Source of the DNA: Carya illinoinensis
Taxonomy: Eukaryota > Streptophyta > Magnoliopsida > Fagales > Juglandaceae
Length of the DNA: 64,000 nucleotides
Assembly: GCF_018687715.1 (NCBI RefSeq)
Contig: NC_056758.1
Span: forward strand, 23,958,501-24,022,500
Direction of reading: 5' to 3'
Every line of letters begins with the position of its first letter. The first letter of the stretch is position 1. The notes beneath the pieces were generated by a model, which was given only the letters and a program-made list of their open reading frames with translations, was not told where the DNA came from and did not search any database. Positions 8,480 to 20,480 of the stretch are shown one piece after another. A program made the position numbers and the translations under genes.

Positions 8480-10640
8480 TTTTAAAGGGAGTGGTTTTCT
8501 AGGAACCTATGGTCTACCACTACCACTGCAGCAGACCTTGACTTTGTGCAGGATCTACACGGTATTCTAGGTTCCATTGACCTGATCCAGCCCACTCCTC
8601 TCTAGGGTGCAATTGATTCAAAAGGGTTCTCTGGGCAAGTGGCCCTCTGCATCAGTATATTCTCATTGGGGTTAATGTTTCCTATCTATAGCCTTGTTCA
8701 TGAGATCCTAGACTTCTTAGGTTTGGCCCCATCTCAACTTCTACCCATCACCTGGAGGATATTGCTATCATGTTATGTGGCATGATGTTTGGCTCTAGAA
8801 CCTAAGAATGATGAGTACCTAGACCTCACAGCATGCAAGTTGTTCCATTCCCATGGTGTCCGATAGTAGCCAAACAATCTGTGTAACTTTCGCTAGCGAA
8901 CACGCCATAAGGTTGTGTGCTTGGAGTCTCATTTTTTCACATCAAGAACTGGCACAAGAAGATTTTCTTCATTTCTAGGATTGGTTGGGAGTTTCCTATG
9001 AATGAAGTGAGGCGTGTTGAATTTCCAATTCCTACCATAGGGAGGGGTGTTCCAGATGGGAACTCCTTCGATGTGATCCTTTCCCCATGGGAAAAGGCTT
9101 TCTAGGATTACGTTCACTCATGGGTTGCGAGAAATCCAAAGGTAGCTTGGTCTAACACTCTACTCATTATGAAAAATATTGACCGTTTCCAATTTCTTTA
9201 AATTAGTCATAATTTGGCTAGGAGGAAAACACTACTTGTCTTTAGAAGTGGCCTAATTCTTCCCTTCCTCGAAGTAGGAATTGAAGAAGTCCCATCCTCA
9301 ATGAGTTGGCACTGGCAAATTTGGGGAGGTTCGTGATTGAGCGTGCTCGGGAAGTGGCATAGTCGGCTCATGTAACCCAGGGCCACAGTAGTTGTCTGTC
9401 GCCTTCAGTTCAAATCCTAGTGCCCCTTCTAAACTGCTTGGTGAAAATTCTTAACCAAGGGGTAGATGATATCAGGCCGATAAGGGGAGCAAGTTTTCTC
9501 AAAAGTCTTGGCTTTGGGTTACTTAGGGCGAGCTGAGTTCTCATTCTAAGCTCGGTAGCAAGGAAGGGGGGATCTGTGCCACCCCAAATGAGCACCCCAC
9601 CTCCTCCATTTACTCAAGCTCACACAAGGTCACCACTGCCAAGTCTTGGTCATGCTACTAAGGTTTCTTGAGAGGGAGAAAGGAACGTAGGTTCGCTATA
9701 TCCTAGGTTCTTTTTTCCTCCTCACGTCGTTTTCTCTTCGATCGATGAGATGTCGTTCGAGGAGTTTGGGACCTCGTCTACAGGGTTAGGCGACTCATAT
9801 GAGGCTAGTAAAAATGGTGGGGAAAGAGAAAAAGTCCTTCCTACGGAGTACCCGCTCCCTGCTAGGAGAACAGGTTTAGTCGTCTTATTCTTTTAATGTA
9901 GGCGCTGGGTGAGCTGTTGAGTAGTTGGAGGAGGAAAGAAAGAAGTGGGCAATCACTTGTTTTGAGTTGGGTGGCCTTCTCCATGGCCAAGAGGCGGAGT
10001 TGGACAGCCTCTACAAAGAGTTAATGGCTAAGCGGGAGAAGTCGTAGTGGAACTCCCTTGAGTTTGGTCTTCTAAGAGAGGAGCGGGATTATGAGTGTGG
10101 CCTCAATGACGATCTGGTGAATGATTTGAATAGAGTGAAGGTTCACAAATTCAAGTACTTGGATACAACCCTATAAGCTAAGGTCCTTCACTGTGAGCTC
10201 CAATCAGGGTTCCAATTGTACCACAATGAGGCAGCTCTGGTGGAGACTCAGTTCGAGTCCACCACAGAGGAACTTAAGGTCCATCAAGAGGAGCGAACTC
10301 ATCATGACACAATCGCGACGGCCTTGTGAGGTGATCTTGTCATGTCCCTGGGAGAGATTGTGAGGTTGGAGGTTAAGGTGATGACTTTGCGAAAAGAGGT
10401 CATGCAACTTTCGCCCTAAATCTTAGTGGCTCATTGTGCCCGCTATTGTGCATAGGGTGCTAGGTTAGTCCTCAATCTTGAGTTGTTGAGGGACCATTTG
10501 TTGGACCAACCTGAGATAGACCTGAGTATCGTAGTTGGAGATTGTGCAATCGAGCACCAACACTTATCAATGGCTGGACTCCATTGGTGCCGATTTGATG
10601 CCTGACGCCTTTTCACCTCCAGTAAACAATCTTGACCTTT
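8480..10640 (+). pseudogene. Decayed gypsy accessory ORF (putative 'gypsy type transposon' domain), antisense to its element
   Basis: Scattered over the three + frames are pieces that match the plant protein family annotated as 'Putative gypsy type transposon' (Transposase_28). The segments are a LDFLGLAPSQLLP-like piece near 8710, ACKLFHSHGV near 8830, FHIKNWHKKIFFISRIGWEF at about 8937-8996 and LSPWEKAF at about 9080-9103. Further on, 9960-10640 is Glu/Leu-rich and coiled-coil-like (RVKVHKFKYLDTTL, EEERTHHDTI-like). Many stops and frame changes make it dead. Such ORFs are known in Tat-lineage Ty3/gypsy elements, lying antisense between pol and the 3' LTR. That agrees with the minus-strand orientation of the surrounding gypsy element. 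Exact limits are uncertain. Confidence 0.5.
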
Positions 10641-10929
10641 AACTTGGGCGTTCATTCTTTATTTATTGTACTTTCATTTGAGTCATTTGTTAAGAAACTT
10701 TACTTTGGATGATGTTTTTGTTTGGACCCCATATGTCATTTTTGTATAGGTTTTTTTGTTGTATTACTGATTGATGAGTTTGAGTGCTGGCAGGAGAGGT
10801 GTTGGTGAGGACTAAAACCCTTGTGTAAGTAGTGTTGTCCTTTGTTTCACCAAGTGTGAGTGTAGTGACCACTCGGCTTTAGGTTTGGTGAGAGAGATGC
10901 TCTTGAATGTGCTGGCAAGAACTAACACC

Positions 10930-11185
10930 CTTGTGTCCTTCTTGGTCAGGGGCCACCTCCGATGCCTAAGTAAGTTTCCACCAAAGAGATTTTTCTTGAT
11001 TATTTAAATAGGAGGGTGTAAGTGTACCTCTAGATCTTCCCTCTATTCCTTATTTGTATCTTTCATTTGACAGGAGTCTCACCTACTGCTTTCGATCTTT
11101 TGGCAAATATACTTCCTTAAGAAAGCATGTCATCGCATTTAATGCAGTAACTCTTGGGATCAGGACCAGGTTGGATAGCCACTCA
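10930..11185 (-). repeat. Internal LTR-derived block fused to gypsy RT
   Basis: This is similar to 19770-20005, the R/U5 half of the gypsy LTR. Shared words are CTATTCCTTATTTGTATCT, GACAGGAGTCTCACCTACT and the GCATTTAATGC region. On the minus strand, the RT reading frame runs straight into this block at about 11170-11185. It does not overlap the other partial LTR (7697-8086) except in a short middle part. Confidence 0.55.
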
Positions 11186-11915
11186 GGATAATGGGATTCC
11201 TATTGAACCCTCAACCAAAAGGCGCTTGACCTACTCCACTATATCTACGTACTTCTTTGTGTTAAAAGTTCTTCACTTTTGGCAGATCTTCTCGGCCTCT
11301 GGGTCAACATAAAGGCGGTGCCCAATGATCTCTGTGTCAATGTTGGGTACATCCTCGTGGTTCCAGGTGAACACATCCTTGTGCTCTATTAAGATTTGTA
11401 TAGTTTCCATTTGACTTCAAGCCCCATCCTGGTCCAAATCCTCGCTATTGCCTCTGGGCGATCTTGATCTAAAGGTTTTAACTCCAAGGGTTCATCAACC
11501 TCACCCTGATTCAGTCTTTGTTTGTCCCATATCTCAAACCCATACTCAATGAGCTCGAGTGGCAATGGCAGCGATGCTTCTTCAGCCCTTTCCCTTGTCG
11601 TCGCCTTTGTGATGTGCACGTCCCTTCCTTCATTTCTAAGTTCCTATACATAACATTCCCACACCAATACTTGTTTGCCACGAACTTTGCTAACATCTAC
11701 CTCCGTTAGGAACTTCATCTTTAAATAGTAGGTGGAGATGACTACTTTTAGGTTGTTTAGAGTCAGGCATCCTATGATCGTGTTGTAGGAAAAACAAGAA
11801 TTTACTACTAAAATGTCTGTCATGGTGGTGGTTGTGCGTGGTCGTGCTCCCATAGAGATTGGTAGTGTGATGGCGCCAACGAGCTATACTGCCCCTCACG
11901 AGAAGCTCTTTAATG
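11170..11915 (-). pseudogene. Ty3/gypsy (Tat-like) protease C-terminus and RT start, truncated
   Basis: Minus-strand translation gives VGAITLPISMG at about 11860, TMTDILVVN, YNTIIGCLTLNNLKVVISTY and LKMKFLTEV, the usual block between protease and RT in plant Tat-type gypsy pol. Next come a linker and the RT start: KDVFTWNHEDVPNID, HRLYVDPEAEKI, VEGSIG and an EWLSNLVL-like end, where the domain stops. Palm motifs (YxDD), RNase H and integrase are missing because the frame jumps into LTR-like sequence at about 11175. The upstream half lies beyond the hAT element (17956 onward). One or more frameshifts are present. Confidence 0.7.
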
Positions 11916-11923
11916 GTGTTGGA
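11916..11923. repeat. Target-site duplication, left of hAT
   Basis: GTGTTGGA is repeated exactly at 17948-17955. Eight bases is the hallmark length for hAT insertion. Confidence 0.93.
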
Positions 11924-12119
11924 TAAGGGTGTAACCGATCCGGTTTGGTCTGGTTTTGGACAAAATCTAGAACCGAACCGGTAGGTACCGGTTTTGTATT
12001 TTTCAAAACCGATTACGCACCTATTTTCCTTATAAACCGGTATTTCGATTTTACCGATTTTTGGTCCGGTTTGGTCCGGTTTTTCAGTTTTAATAAAATA
12101 TAAATTTGTCATTAAAAAA

Positions 12120-12866
12120 TTCTGTTTTTTTTTTTAAAAAACTGATTTAAAAATTCTGTTTCAAAAATCTGCTATGTAAAAAAATTTGCTATAAAAAATC
12201 TGCTTTATAAAAAAAATCTGTTATGTAAAAAAAATTTGTTACAAAAATCTGCCTTATAAATTGTTAATATGCTATCTAAACAAAATTCTATTATATAAAA
12301 AACTGTTACAACACAAAAACTGAAATAAGAAATCTAGTGTAAAAAAATATGTTCTAAGCTTATAAGACTTTAAATAAAACTGCTACAAAAAAAAAATAAA
12401 ATCTACAATAAAAAAAAAATTATGCTATGAAATAAAATAAGTCCAAAAGTCTAAATTACAAGTCCAAAAGTCCAATAAATTACAAGTCCAAATTTCAAAT
12501 GTCTAAATTACAAGTCCAAAAGTCTAACAAATTACAAATCTAAATACCAAAAGTTTAAAATACAAATCAAAAAGTCTAACAAATTACAAGTCCAAAAGTC
12601 CAACAAATTACAAGTCCAAATTACAAATCTAAATTAGAAGTTCAAATTACAAGAACATCCAATAAAAAACCTTACAACTAGAACAAATAGCTAATAATAA
12701 TAGCAATGCACGTAGCCACCAAATCCAATAGTTCATTCAACAAACCTTACAATTGTATTAAAATAAATCAAGCAGTTAATTTTAATAAAAAGTTAGTAAT
12801 TACATTAAATAAATAAATAAATAAAACTTTTAGAAAATAAAATATACAAGTTGTCCTACCTTAAAT
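12120..12866. other. AT-rich non-coding arm of hAT with AAGTCCAAA repeats
   Basis: Between the left TIR and the transposase gene lie short degenerate repeats: AAAAATCTGCT words at 12160-12340 and TTACAAGTCCAAAAGTC words at 12440-12640. I see no gene. Confidence 0.6.
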
Positions 12867-15146
12867 TTAATCATCTCTAACCAAAGAAGTGGGTCTTGAA
12901 GAACTCCCTAAGTCTTCCATAAGCTCTACACAAAAAGAAAAAAATAAAACATAATAATTAAAACAAATTACTAATATGATATACATTTTAAAAACACTTA
13001 AAAGAAAAGGTGAATGATGCTACATACCTGTATCAAATTTCTCAAACTCTTCAACATCATCCATTAAAGTGTGAATGTTTAACGGGGTAGAAGATGAGCA
13101 AAGCCAATTTTGTGTACAGATAAGAGCTTCAACCATAAGTGAAGATAGACTACTGCGGAAAGGATCAAGTACTTGACCTGCTGTGCTAAAAGCCCACTCA
13201 GAAGCCACTGTAGATATCGGAACTGCAAGAACATCCCGTGCAACTTTTGAAAGCACGGGGTATCTAATGTTGTTAACCTTTCACCAATTCAACAAGTCAA
13301 ATTTTGGATCACTCTTTTCACATTTTTCAATTAAATACCTCTCCAATTCATATTTACTCTCCAAAGAGTTCTCTGACTCCAACTGCATCTGAACTTTTAA
13401 ACGGATATATGATCCCATTGATCCAAAATCACCTTCACCTACCCCAGGATTTGAACTTGTAGTAGTAGCCCATCCCTCACTTGATTGGCTCATAGTTTGA
13501 TCTTGTGCCCCAACTTTCCTTTCCTCATTTGCACAATAATTATCATATAAACGAGTCAAAGCATCTTTAACCAAATCCAACAACATAAGAACTTTTGAAG
13601 TGTTATCCTCATAGAATCCTTCAAAAATAATATCTAGAGATCGCATTTTATATCGAGAATCAAGAATCAATGCAATATACAATAAAAGATTCATTTTTTT
13701 AATATTTTCCTAATACTTCTCAAATTTAGATTTCATATTAAATGCCATTGTCCTCAATTTATGAGGCCCTTCCGTACACTCCAAATTAATTACAGCATGA
13801 ATTGTCGCAAGCTCAAATGCAAAACAGTTGCAAATGACATAATTGGCCCCAGAGAAACGCGTTGCATCATAAAAAAGTTTTAAAAATTTTACAAACAACC
13901 TACTCTTATCCCAATCATCCATGGTTGGAGGCCCTAACTTGGATGCCCCTCCTTTACCCAATTCACTAACACCATCATCATTCTCACTGTCATCCTCCCC
14001 AAGGCTCTTAAAATATCCTGAATCTTCATCCTCTAGCCGTTGAAATGCTTTTTGAAACTTTTCAGCCCTATCCAACATCATAAAAGTGGAGTTCCAACAA
14101 GTTGGTACATCTAAGCATACACTACTTTTACAAGTAATATCCTCACTATCACAACATTGCTTAAATGTGTTCCACCTTTGTGGAGATGATTTCACATACC
14201 TCACAGCCGCTCGAATTCGTGCAATTGATTGATTATATTCTTTCAACCCATCCCGAACAATTAAGTTCAAGATATAAGCACAACATCTCAAATGCAAGAA
14301 CTCATATTCCAAAATCGTATCTTTTTTATTCCTTGTCTTTCTTTTGATATACGAAACTATCTCATTATTTGAACTTGTATTATCAAGTGTAATTGTAAAT
14401 ATTTTAGGCCTCCCCCATTCAAGCAAACACATTTCAATTTTTTTTCCCAATGTCTCGCCGTTATAGTTTTCCACCTTACAAAAGCTGATAATTCTTTTGT
14501 TCATTTTCCAATCTTCATCAATAAAATGTACAGTGAGACACATGTATTTAAAATTTTATATGGATGTCCATGTATCCATGGTTAGACAAATGTGTTGCCC
14601 CTTAAGAGCACTTTTCAGCTTGTCTTTCTCTTTCAAATAAAGTTTAAAAATATCTTTTGCAACCGTTACACGTGATGGAATCTTATTCCATCTAGGTTGC
14701 ACAACAAGCATAAATTTCTTAAACTCTTCCCCTTCCACAAATTTAAAAGGAAGCTCATCAATAACTAACATTTCAGCTAAGGTTGCTCTACAAGCCTCAA
14801 CACTAAAAGCAATAGATACAAGCCCCCCACTGCTTTCTCCAGACTGGAAACCTAATACAGATTGGTTTCTATCCACTTTCCTAAGTGGAGACTTCTTACA
14901 GGTTTTTTCCAAGTGCTGTAACATTGATTTTGTGCCATTTATATTAGGATCACAAGCATAAGTAGTCCCACAAAAATTACATGCAGCTCTAGGTCTTGAA
15001 TTATCTTCAGTTTTAATCTTTTTAAAATAGTCCCAAACTACAAATCTTTTCATACCACTCCCAGGACCACTAGATGACTTACTTACATTGGAGGGTGGAG
15101 AAAGTGGATCATTAGTCGCCGTTGATTCTATGGTCTTTTGACTCAT
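12867..15146 (-). pseudogene. hAT transposase (BED finger, RNase H-like core, hATC), 3 stops
   Basis: The transposase cuts and pastes hAT elements. From the Met at 15146 there is a BED zinc finger (VWDYFKKI, then CNFC, HLEKTC) at about residues 37-83. Next come the core blocks LTMDTWTS, TLDNTSSNNE and LRCCAYILNLIV, a Trp-containing PTCWNSTFMML segment, and the C-terminal hATC dimerisation domain (PISTVASEWAFSTAG, VEALICTQNWL). All pieces share one frame but are cut by stops at 14556-14558, 13710-13712 and 13281-13283. After GATACAG a GTATGT donor (about 13027) and an acceptor at 12926-12927 add a last exon, 12867-12925, ending in LVRDD. A possible earlier start at 15194 has a stop at its fourth codon (15183-15185). 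Confidence 0.88.
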
Positions 15147-15199
15147 TTCCTTTGAAGGTCTTACATCGCCGGATGTTTCATTTTATTGATCCATCTATA

Positions 15200-16030
15200 G
15201 TAACAACAATAAATAGCATTAATATTAGATTACAATCACACACTTTATAAAATAATAGACCAAACAATTTAGCAATCACACGCTTTATAAAATAATAGAC
15301 CAAGCAATTTAAAAAACATATTAATATTATTTCAGCCACACGCACGTACAAGTAGTAATTTAGCAAATTACCAAAATAATGTTCATCAAATAAATAAACT
15401 AACAAAGAAAAAATATATCACATTGTCGAATCATGTTAAACTCCAATAGATTTCTTTTTTCACTAACCAAGAATATACTACGGTTACTACCAAAATAATA
15501 TTCATCAAATAAATAAACTAAAAACAATATTAGTGAACTAGCAGTTAACATACACGGCCATAAATGATAAATATACAAAAATACAAATAATATATTAAAT
15601 AAATGTACAAAACTACAATCTTTCTGATTAGTCTAACTACAAGCCCCTCAACGTAATTATGTACAAAAGTTGATTAGTCTAACTATAGCTAATGAAGTGC
15701 TCTAAGCCTCTAACTAGCTATTTCTTAGGCGTCCCTGTGTAACCATTTCCCAAGGCCTCAATTTGCACCAAAGTAACAAAACTACAAATAATTGATGCAA
15801 TAAATGATAAACGTACCAACGGCAACTATCAAGAAAGAGCCTTGTAGCGTGCTTGGTCCAGCCGCCAGCGTCGAAGCAGAGAAGAAGAAGAAGAAGAGTC
15901 GGTGCAGTAGAAAACTGGAGGCAGAAAAAAAAGTCTACGTTAGTCTTTACTCTTTAGTTTAACCTAATTTGAACTGGGCTGCTGGCTGGACCGGGCCGGG
16001 TCGCTGGGCTGTGGTGGCTGGGCTTAAAAT
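15200..16030. other. hAT right arm: putative promoter and 5' UTR of the transposase gene
   Basis: AT-rich sequence upstream of the transposase start. A GAAGAAGAAGAAG run (15880-15896) and a GGGCTGCTGGCTGG/GGGCCGGG GC-rich patch (15975-16022) stand out. This would hold the transposase promoter. I recognise no precise element. Confidence 0.4.
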
Positions 16031-16039
16031 AGAGAAAAA

Positions 16040-17810
16040 ATACACTTAAATGGTTAAAATAAGTGTCCAATAAAATAAAACTAGTACAATAAAATAAATA
16101 TAAGACAATTAAAAACACTGTAACAATTATATTATTAAATACAAAACAATGACTAAAACTATTATAGTATTAGTGTTACTACTACATATAATGATATTAA
16201 TACTATAAGTCTATATATAGGCTATATAGTTATACATTAAATAATATAATTATTAATGACTATTAATATTAGTATATATATAATAAACTATCAGTATTAA
16301 TACTATAAGTCTATATTAAACTATTAGTATTAGTATATAAATATTAGTATTAGTTATAGTTATATAATATATTAGACAATATAATAGTATTATTGGTAAA
16401 CTATTAGTATAGTTATATCTTAGTATTAGTTATGGACCTTATGGTGAATTGGTGATTTAGTATAACTATATCAGTATGAGTATAACTATAGTCTATATTA
16501 GACTATTAGTATCATTATAAATATTAGTATTCATTATAGTGATTATAACTACCATATAATGATATTAATATTTGTTAATTGTTATAGTGAGTTTGTTTTA
16601 TTATAACTATATTACTGATAAACTATATTGATAGTATTAGTATATTAATTTAGTATTAGTGTTACTATATCATTATTTTATATATGATTATTTAGTATAA
16701 TGATTTATATACTAATTTATAGTATTATACATAGACTTAAAGTATAATACTAATAGTAATATAGTTTTAGATTATTAGTATTTAGTATTAGGTCATACAA
16801 TTTAAATCGTATTAATATAATAGACTATATATATATATATAATAGACTACATAGTTATAAATAATCAATTAAAGAATATAACAATGCAATATAGTATTAA
16901 TACTATAAGTCTATAAGTCTATATTAGACTATTAGTACTAGTATATATATTAGTATTAGTTATAGCTATATAACTAAAATTAGACTATATTAGGTTATAT
17001 AATAGTAATAGACTATATAATAGTAATAGTATTAATATTAGACTATTAGTATAGCTATATATTAGTATTAGTTTTGGTGATTTAGTATAACTATATTAGA
17101 GTGAGTATAACTATAGCCTATATTAGAATATTAGTATTAGACTATTAGTATATATGTGATTATTTTTTATGTAATTAATGATTATATAGACTTAAAGTAT
17201 ATTATGAATAGTACTATAGTATTAGACTATTAGTATCATTATAAATATTAGTATTAATTATAGTGATTATAAATATTAGTGATTATTATAACTATATTAT
17301 TAATAGAGTATAGTGATTATTTTATATGTGATTATTTAGTGTAGTGATTTAGTTACTAAAATTAGTATAGTAGTTTAAACTTTAGTATTAGTTTATTATA
17401 GTTTATACATAGACTGAAAGTATAATATTAATAGTAAATTAGTAATATAATATTAGACTATTAGTATTTAGTATTAGGTCATAATATTTGACTATTTAGT
17501 ATTAGTGATTATTTCAAAATTTAGTAATAATATTTGACTATTTAAGTAATTTTTTTTTTCTTAGTTCTTACTTCTTATAATAAAATGTTATTAATAATAT
17601 ATATTTATAATATTACATATTAAAAGCATATGATGAATTAAATTTTTATGTTCAATATTAAACATTTATTTTATAAATTATAATAACATTATCTTATATA
17701 TAATTATAATTTATATTATTTTATATAAAAAGTATATATAATATAAAACATATTATATATATATATTAATAAATATATATATATATATATATATAAACAG
17801 TACCGGTCCA
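16040..17810. repeat. Very AT-rich low-complexity block in hAT (TATTAGTATTAGT words)
   Basis: About 1.77 kb built from variants of ACTATTAGTATTAG, TAGTTATAGTTATA, AGTATAACTATA and ATATATAT. Larger blocks recur: for example the neighbourhoods of 16436-16510 and 17060-17130 both read GTGATTTAGTATAACTATA. This looks like internal duplication of an AT-rich arm. It is non-coding. Confidence 0.7.
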
Positions 17811-17947
17811 ATATTAACCGGAACCAGCCGGTTTCCTATTTATAAAAATCGGTTCCGGACCGGACCAGTCCAAAACCAGCACAACCGGTCCGGTCCAGTC
17901 CGGTCCGAGCCGGTTTTTTGGTTTGCCAAGTTTTTTTTACACCCCTA

Positions 17948-17955
17948 GTGTTGGA
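17948..17955. repeat. Target-site duplication, right of hAT
   Basis: GTGTTGGA, an exact copy of 11916-11923. Confidence 0.93.
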
Positions 17956-18570
17956 AATAGGCATAGCCAATCCAAGCAATTCCCATCTTTGTGAAACCAT
18001 CCCAAAAGAGGATGCTTGCTAAACTTCCTTTGTCAATCAGTATTCTCTCGGTGGTGTGATTGGCAACTAGCATCATCACTACCAGAGCATCGTTGTGTAG
18101 GTATTGTATCCCCTCACAGTCTCCATTGTCGAAGGAGATGGTGATGGGTTTCTAGGCCTTCTTTTGCTTCGATATTATTTCAATGGTGAAAACTTCTCTG
18201 CATCTCACCTTTCTACTAGAAGAGGTTGACCTGCCCCCAGAATCCACCTACTATCATTTGGATATCACAGTGGGGTGCATTCTAAGAGGGCTTTGGAGAT
18301 GATTGCCCTCGGCATCCCCCTGCATCATCTTTCTTCATTCGGGCTCTCACTTCTTCAAGGTCCCTAGGTCCGTCTTTGCCACCTAAGCATCGACTATCCT
18401 TGGGGTGAGGCAGGTTGAGCGACCAATCACTCTAATTTCCCATTTTCTCGCATTGCTGCTATCCTTCTTTTGAGGTTGAGGCAATCTTTTATCCTATGTC
18501 CTTCCGTGTTGTGGTTGGCATAGAAGTGGCAGGTTTCTCTGTTGTGCTCATCTCATTCACCATCCCGATG
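17956..18570 (-). pseudogene. Ty3/gypsy gag zinc knuckle and protease N-terminus
   Basis: On the minus strand a decayed CCHC-like region (HFYANHNTEGHRIKDCLNLK) comes at about 18490-18530. The protease block follows: ILIDKGSLASILFWDGFTKM at about 18000-18060. The catalytic Asp is present but the usual Gly of D(S/T/N)G is displaced. The frame then runs into the hAT element and resumes at 11915. Several frameshifts and stops exist. Confidence 0.6.
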
Positions 18571-18599
18571 CATGTGTCCCCCACTTTCCACTTGTACAT

Positions 18600-19556
18600 T
18601 TAGGTTCGCATGTGTTTTCCTAAAGCTCTAACCCTTAGATGTTGCATTACTATCTCTTCTCTTTTCGTATGGATGTTTCTTGTCTTTACTTCATTTTCAC
18701 AACCCTTGTCACTTCTAGTTTCTTTCGATCTTCTTTCTGCTTGGTCCAACTTGGATTCTCTTGGGGCAATTAAGGCTCTCAAGGTATCCTCCACGTTGAC
18801 AAAAGTGTATGTTTTGTTCATGAACTCTTGCAATGTCATAGGAGTTTTTCTTTCCAATTTCACCATAATAGGGTTCCTAGGCCAAATGCCTCCTAAAATT
18901 GCTACGAGTATAATCTTATCATCCTAATCATCTGTTGTCATGTGTTCCTTATTAACCACGTAAGGTGTGCCTTCAAGCATTCATCTTTTTGTTGCTTCAC
19001 TATAGGAATATACACTGCCGGTCATCTTCTACATCTACTTGATGTAAACTGGGCTAGGGATTGCTTGCCCAGCCCCGTTGTCGATTGAACGGGAAAAGCC
19101 CTACATGCAACTTCTCCAGGGAAACCGTGGAGTGTCATATGGGCCTTAAACGCTCAAGCGTTCAACAGGGTCCCTAGATTCTTCATATAGGTCGATCTAG
19201 GGAACTTTGAACTTAGGTAGGAGCAATAACATTATGATCTTTGTGCTATAGGGAAAATCTATAATACTAAGTAGGTGGTCAACAAACGAGACTAAGCCTA
19301 TCCTTTTAGCCATTTCCTTGTGTTTGTCCATAAGGTTGCCTAGCTCGTAGTGCATCCTTCTCTTTTCTTTATCATCAAAAGTTAGCCTTCCTCCACTCTG
19401 GGACTCCACTTTGTTTTGCTCATTGCGGCTCAGCGCAATGTCTTCCCCAGAGTCTGTATCTCTTCGTTTAGAGCTTGGTTATTCCTTTGGAGGTTCTTCA
19501 CTTCTAAGGGCATCTTTCTCAACATCTCCATTATCTTGAAAAATCTTGTACCACCC
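18600..19556 (-). pseudogene. Ty3/gypsy (Tat-like) gag
   Basis: This minus-strand Gag polyprotein is broken by frameshifts. Visible pieces, from its start at about 19556: MEMLRKMPLEVKNLQRNNQA (coiled); MDKHKEMAKRIG, then FPYSTKIIMLLLLPKFKVP at 19197-19330; then HMTLHGFPGEVACRAFPVQS near 19100. In the C-terminal part (18600-18866) are TPMTLQEFMNKTYTFVNVED, TLRALIAPRESKLDQAERR and a basic tail. These blocks, in this order, are typical of the plant retrotransposon gag domain in Tat-type elements. The PBS and 5' LTR lie upstream (19661-20299). Confidence 0.72.
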
Positions 19557-19660
19557 ATGTTATCAGTTGTTCACCCATTAATAGCGAGAGCTTCTCGATC
19601 ACGGGTTGCTTGGGAGCACCTTGCTGGAGGCATGCAAAAGATACGTTGAGTTTTCCAAGA

Positions 19661-19679
19661 TCCCACTAATGGTGCCAAC
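19661..19679 (-). other. Primer-binding site of the gypsy element
   Basis: On the minus strand GTTGGCACCATTAGTGGGA follows the LTR end directly. It resembles the TTGGCGCCGT...GGGA primer sites of Tat/Athila-type gypsy elements. The primer tRNA was not determined. Confidence 0.5.
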
Positions 19680-20299
19680 TATTAAGGATGTGTTTTGCAC
19701 ACTAGCAATTGTGTTTGCGTTAATCCTAGGTGATCCTGCTTCAACCGGAAATCCAAAAATAAGATGCGCTTGGCCTTCTTGGTCAAGTGTCACCTCTGAT
19801 ACCTAAGCCAGTTGCCACCATTATTCTTAATTATTCAAAAGGTAGAGTGTGAGCATACCTTTAGATCTTCTCTCTATTCCTTATTTGTATCTCGCCAACG
19901 ACAGGAGTCTCACCTACTACTTTTGATAGTTAATAGTTTGGAAATTGTACTTCCCTGAGGGAGCATGTCATTGCATTTAATGCGGTAACCCCCTAGGCCT
20001 TAGGACCACTCCTGCATATGAAGGACTTGCCCTATAAGGTTCTTGATGAGGCCTTTCTTGACATGTACAGGTTCGTTCCACAGGCCATTGGCATGCTCTT
20101 CAAGATGGGCTTCTTATGAGCAATGAGGTGGGCTATCACATTCCTCCTATAGCTCTACCCTCGTCCCTAGTTGACATACCTTCGGGCCGCTCGCCCAACC
20201 TTCTTACCTTGTGTGTAGGATCCAGTTCAATGAGCTTGATCAATGGACCTAATTAGGTTTTATCTTTTGGGATGTGATTTATATTTTATTAACCCAATA
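19680..20299 (-). repeat. 5' LTR of the Tat-like gypsy element (about 620 bp)
   Basis: The lower edge is set by the adjacent PBS. The upper edge (minus-strand start TATTGGG) matches the equivalent point at 8086. It shares 19936-20299 with 7697-8086 and 19770-20005 with 10930-11185. The ends have decayed from TG...CA to TA...TA. Confidence 0.6.
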
Positions 20300-20480
20300 A
20301 TAAAGTTTCTTTAAAAGTGTACTCATAAATTTGTTACCAAATCTTAGTGATAAGTGTAATTTCATTTGAAAAGGATGGTTACAAGTAGTTGTCACCGGCT
20401 ATTGAAGAAGAGAAAATGCCCATGAAGTATTTGTTGTCAAGCCATTTCTTTTTGTTTAGTTCTTTGACATTTTTGTTAAG

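Larger units (their letters stand above)
11924..17947 (-). mobile_element. hAT-superfamily DNA transposon, 6,024 bp
   Basis: Terminal inverted repeats are TAAGGGTGTAAC at the left and TAGGGGTGTAAA on the complement at the right (10 of 12 match), bounded by a perfect 8-bp TSD. Both subterminal regions are dense in ACCGG/CCGGT words (11930-12080 and 17800-17930), probable transposase-binding sites. It carries one transposase gene on the minus strand, now broken. It sits inside the protease region of a gypsy element, so it is younger than that element. Confidence 0.95.

Noticed and set aside
16040..17810. AT-rich block as centromere-like satellite or replication origin
   Set aside because: It lies entirely between the ends of one hAT transposon and has no regular satellite period.
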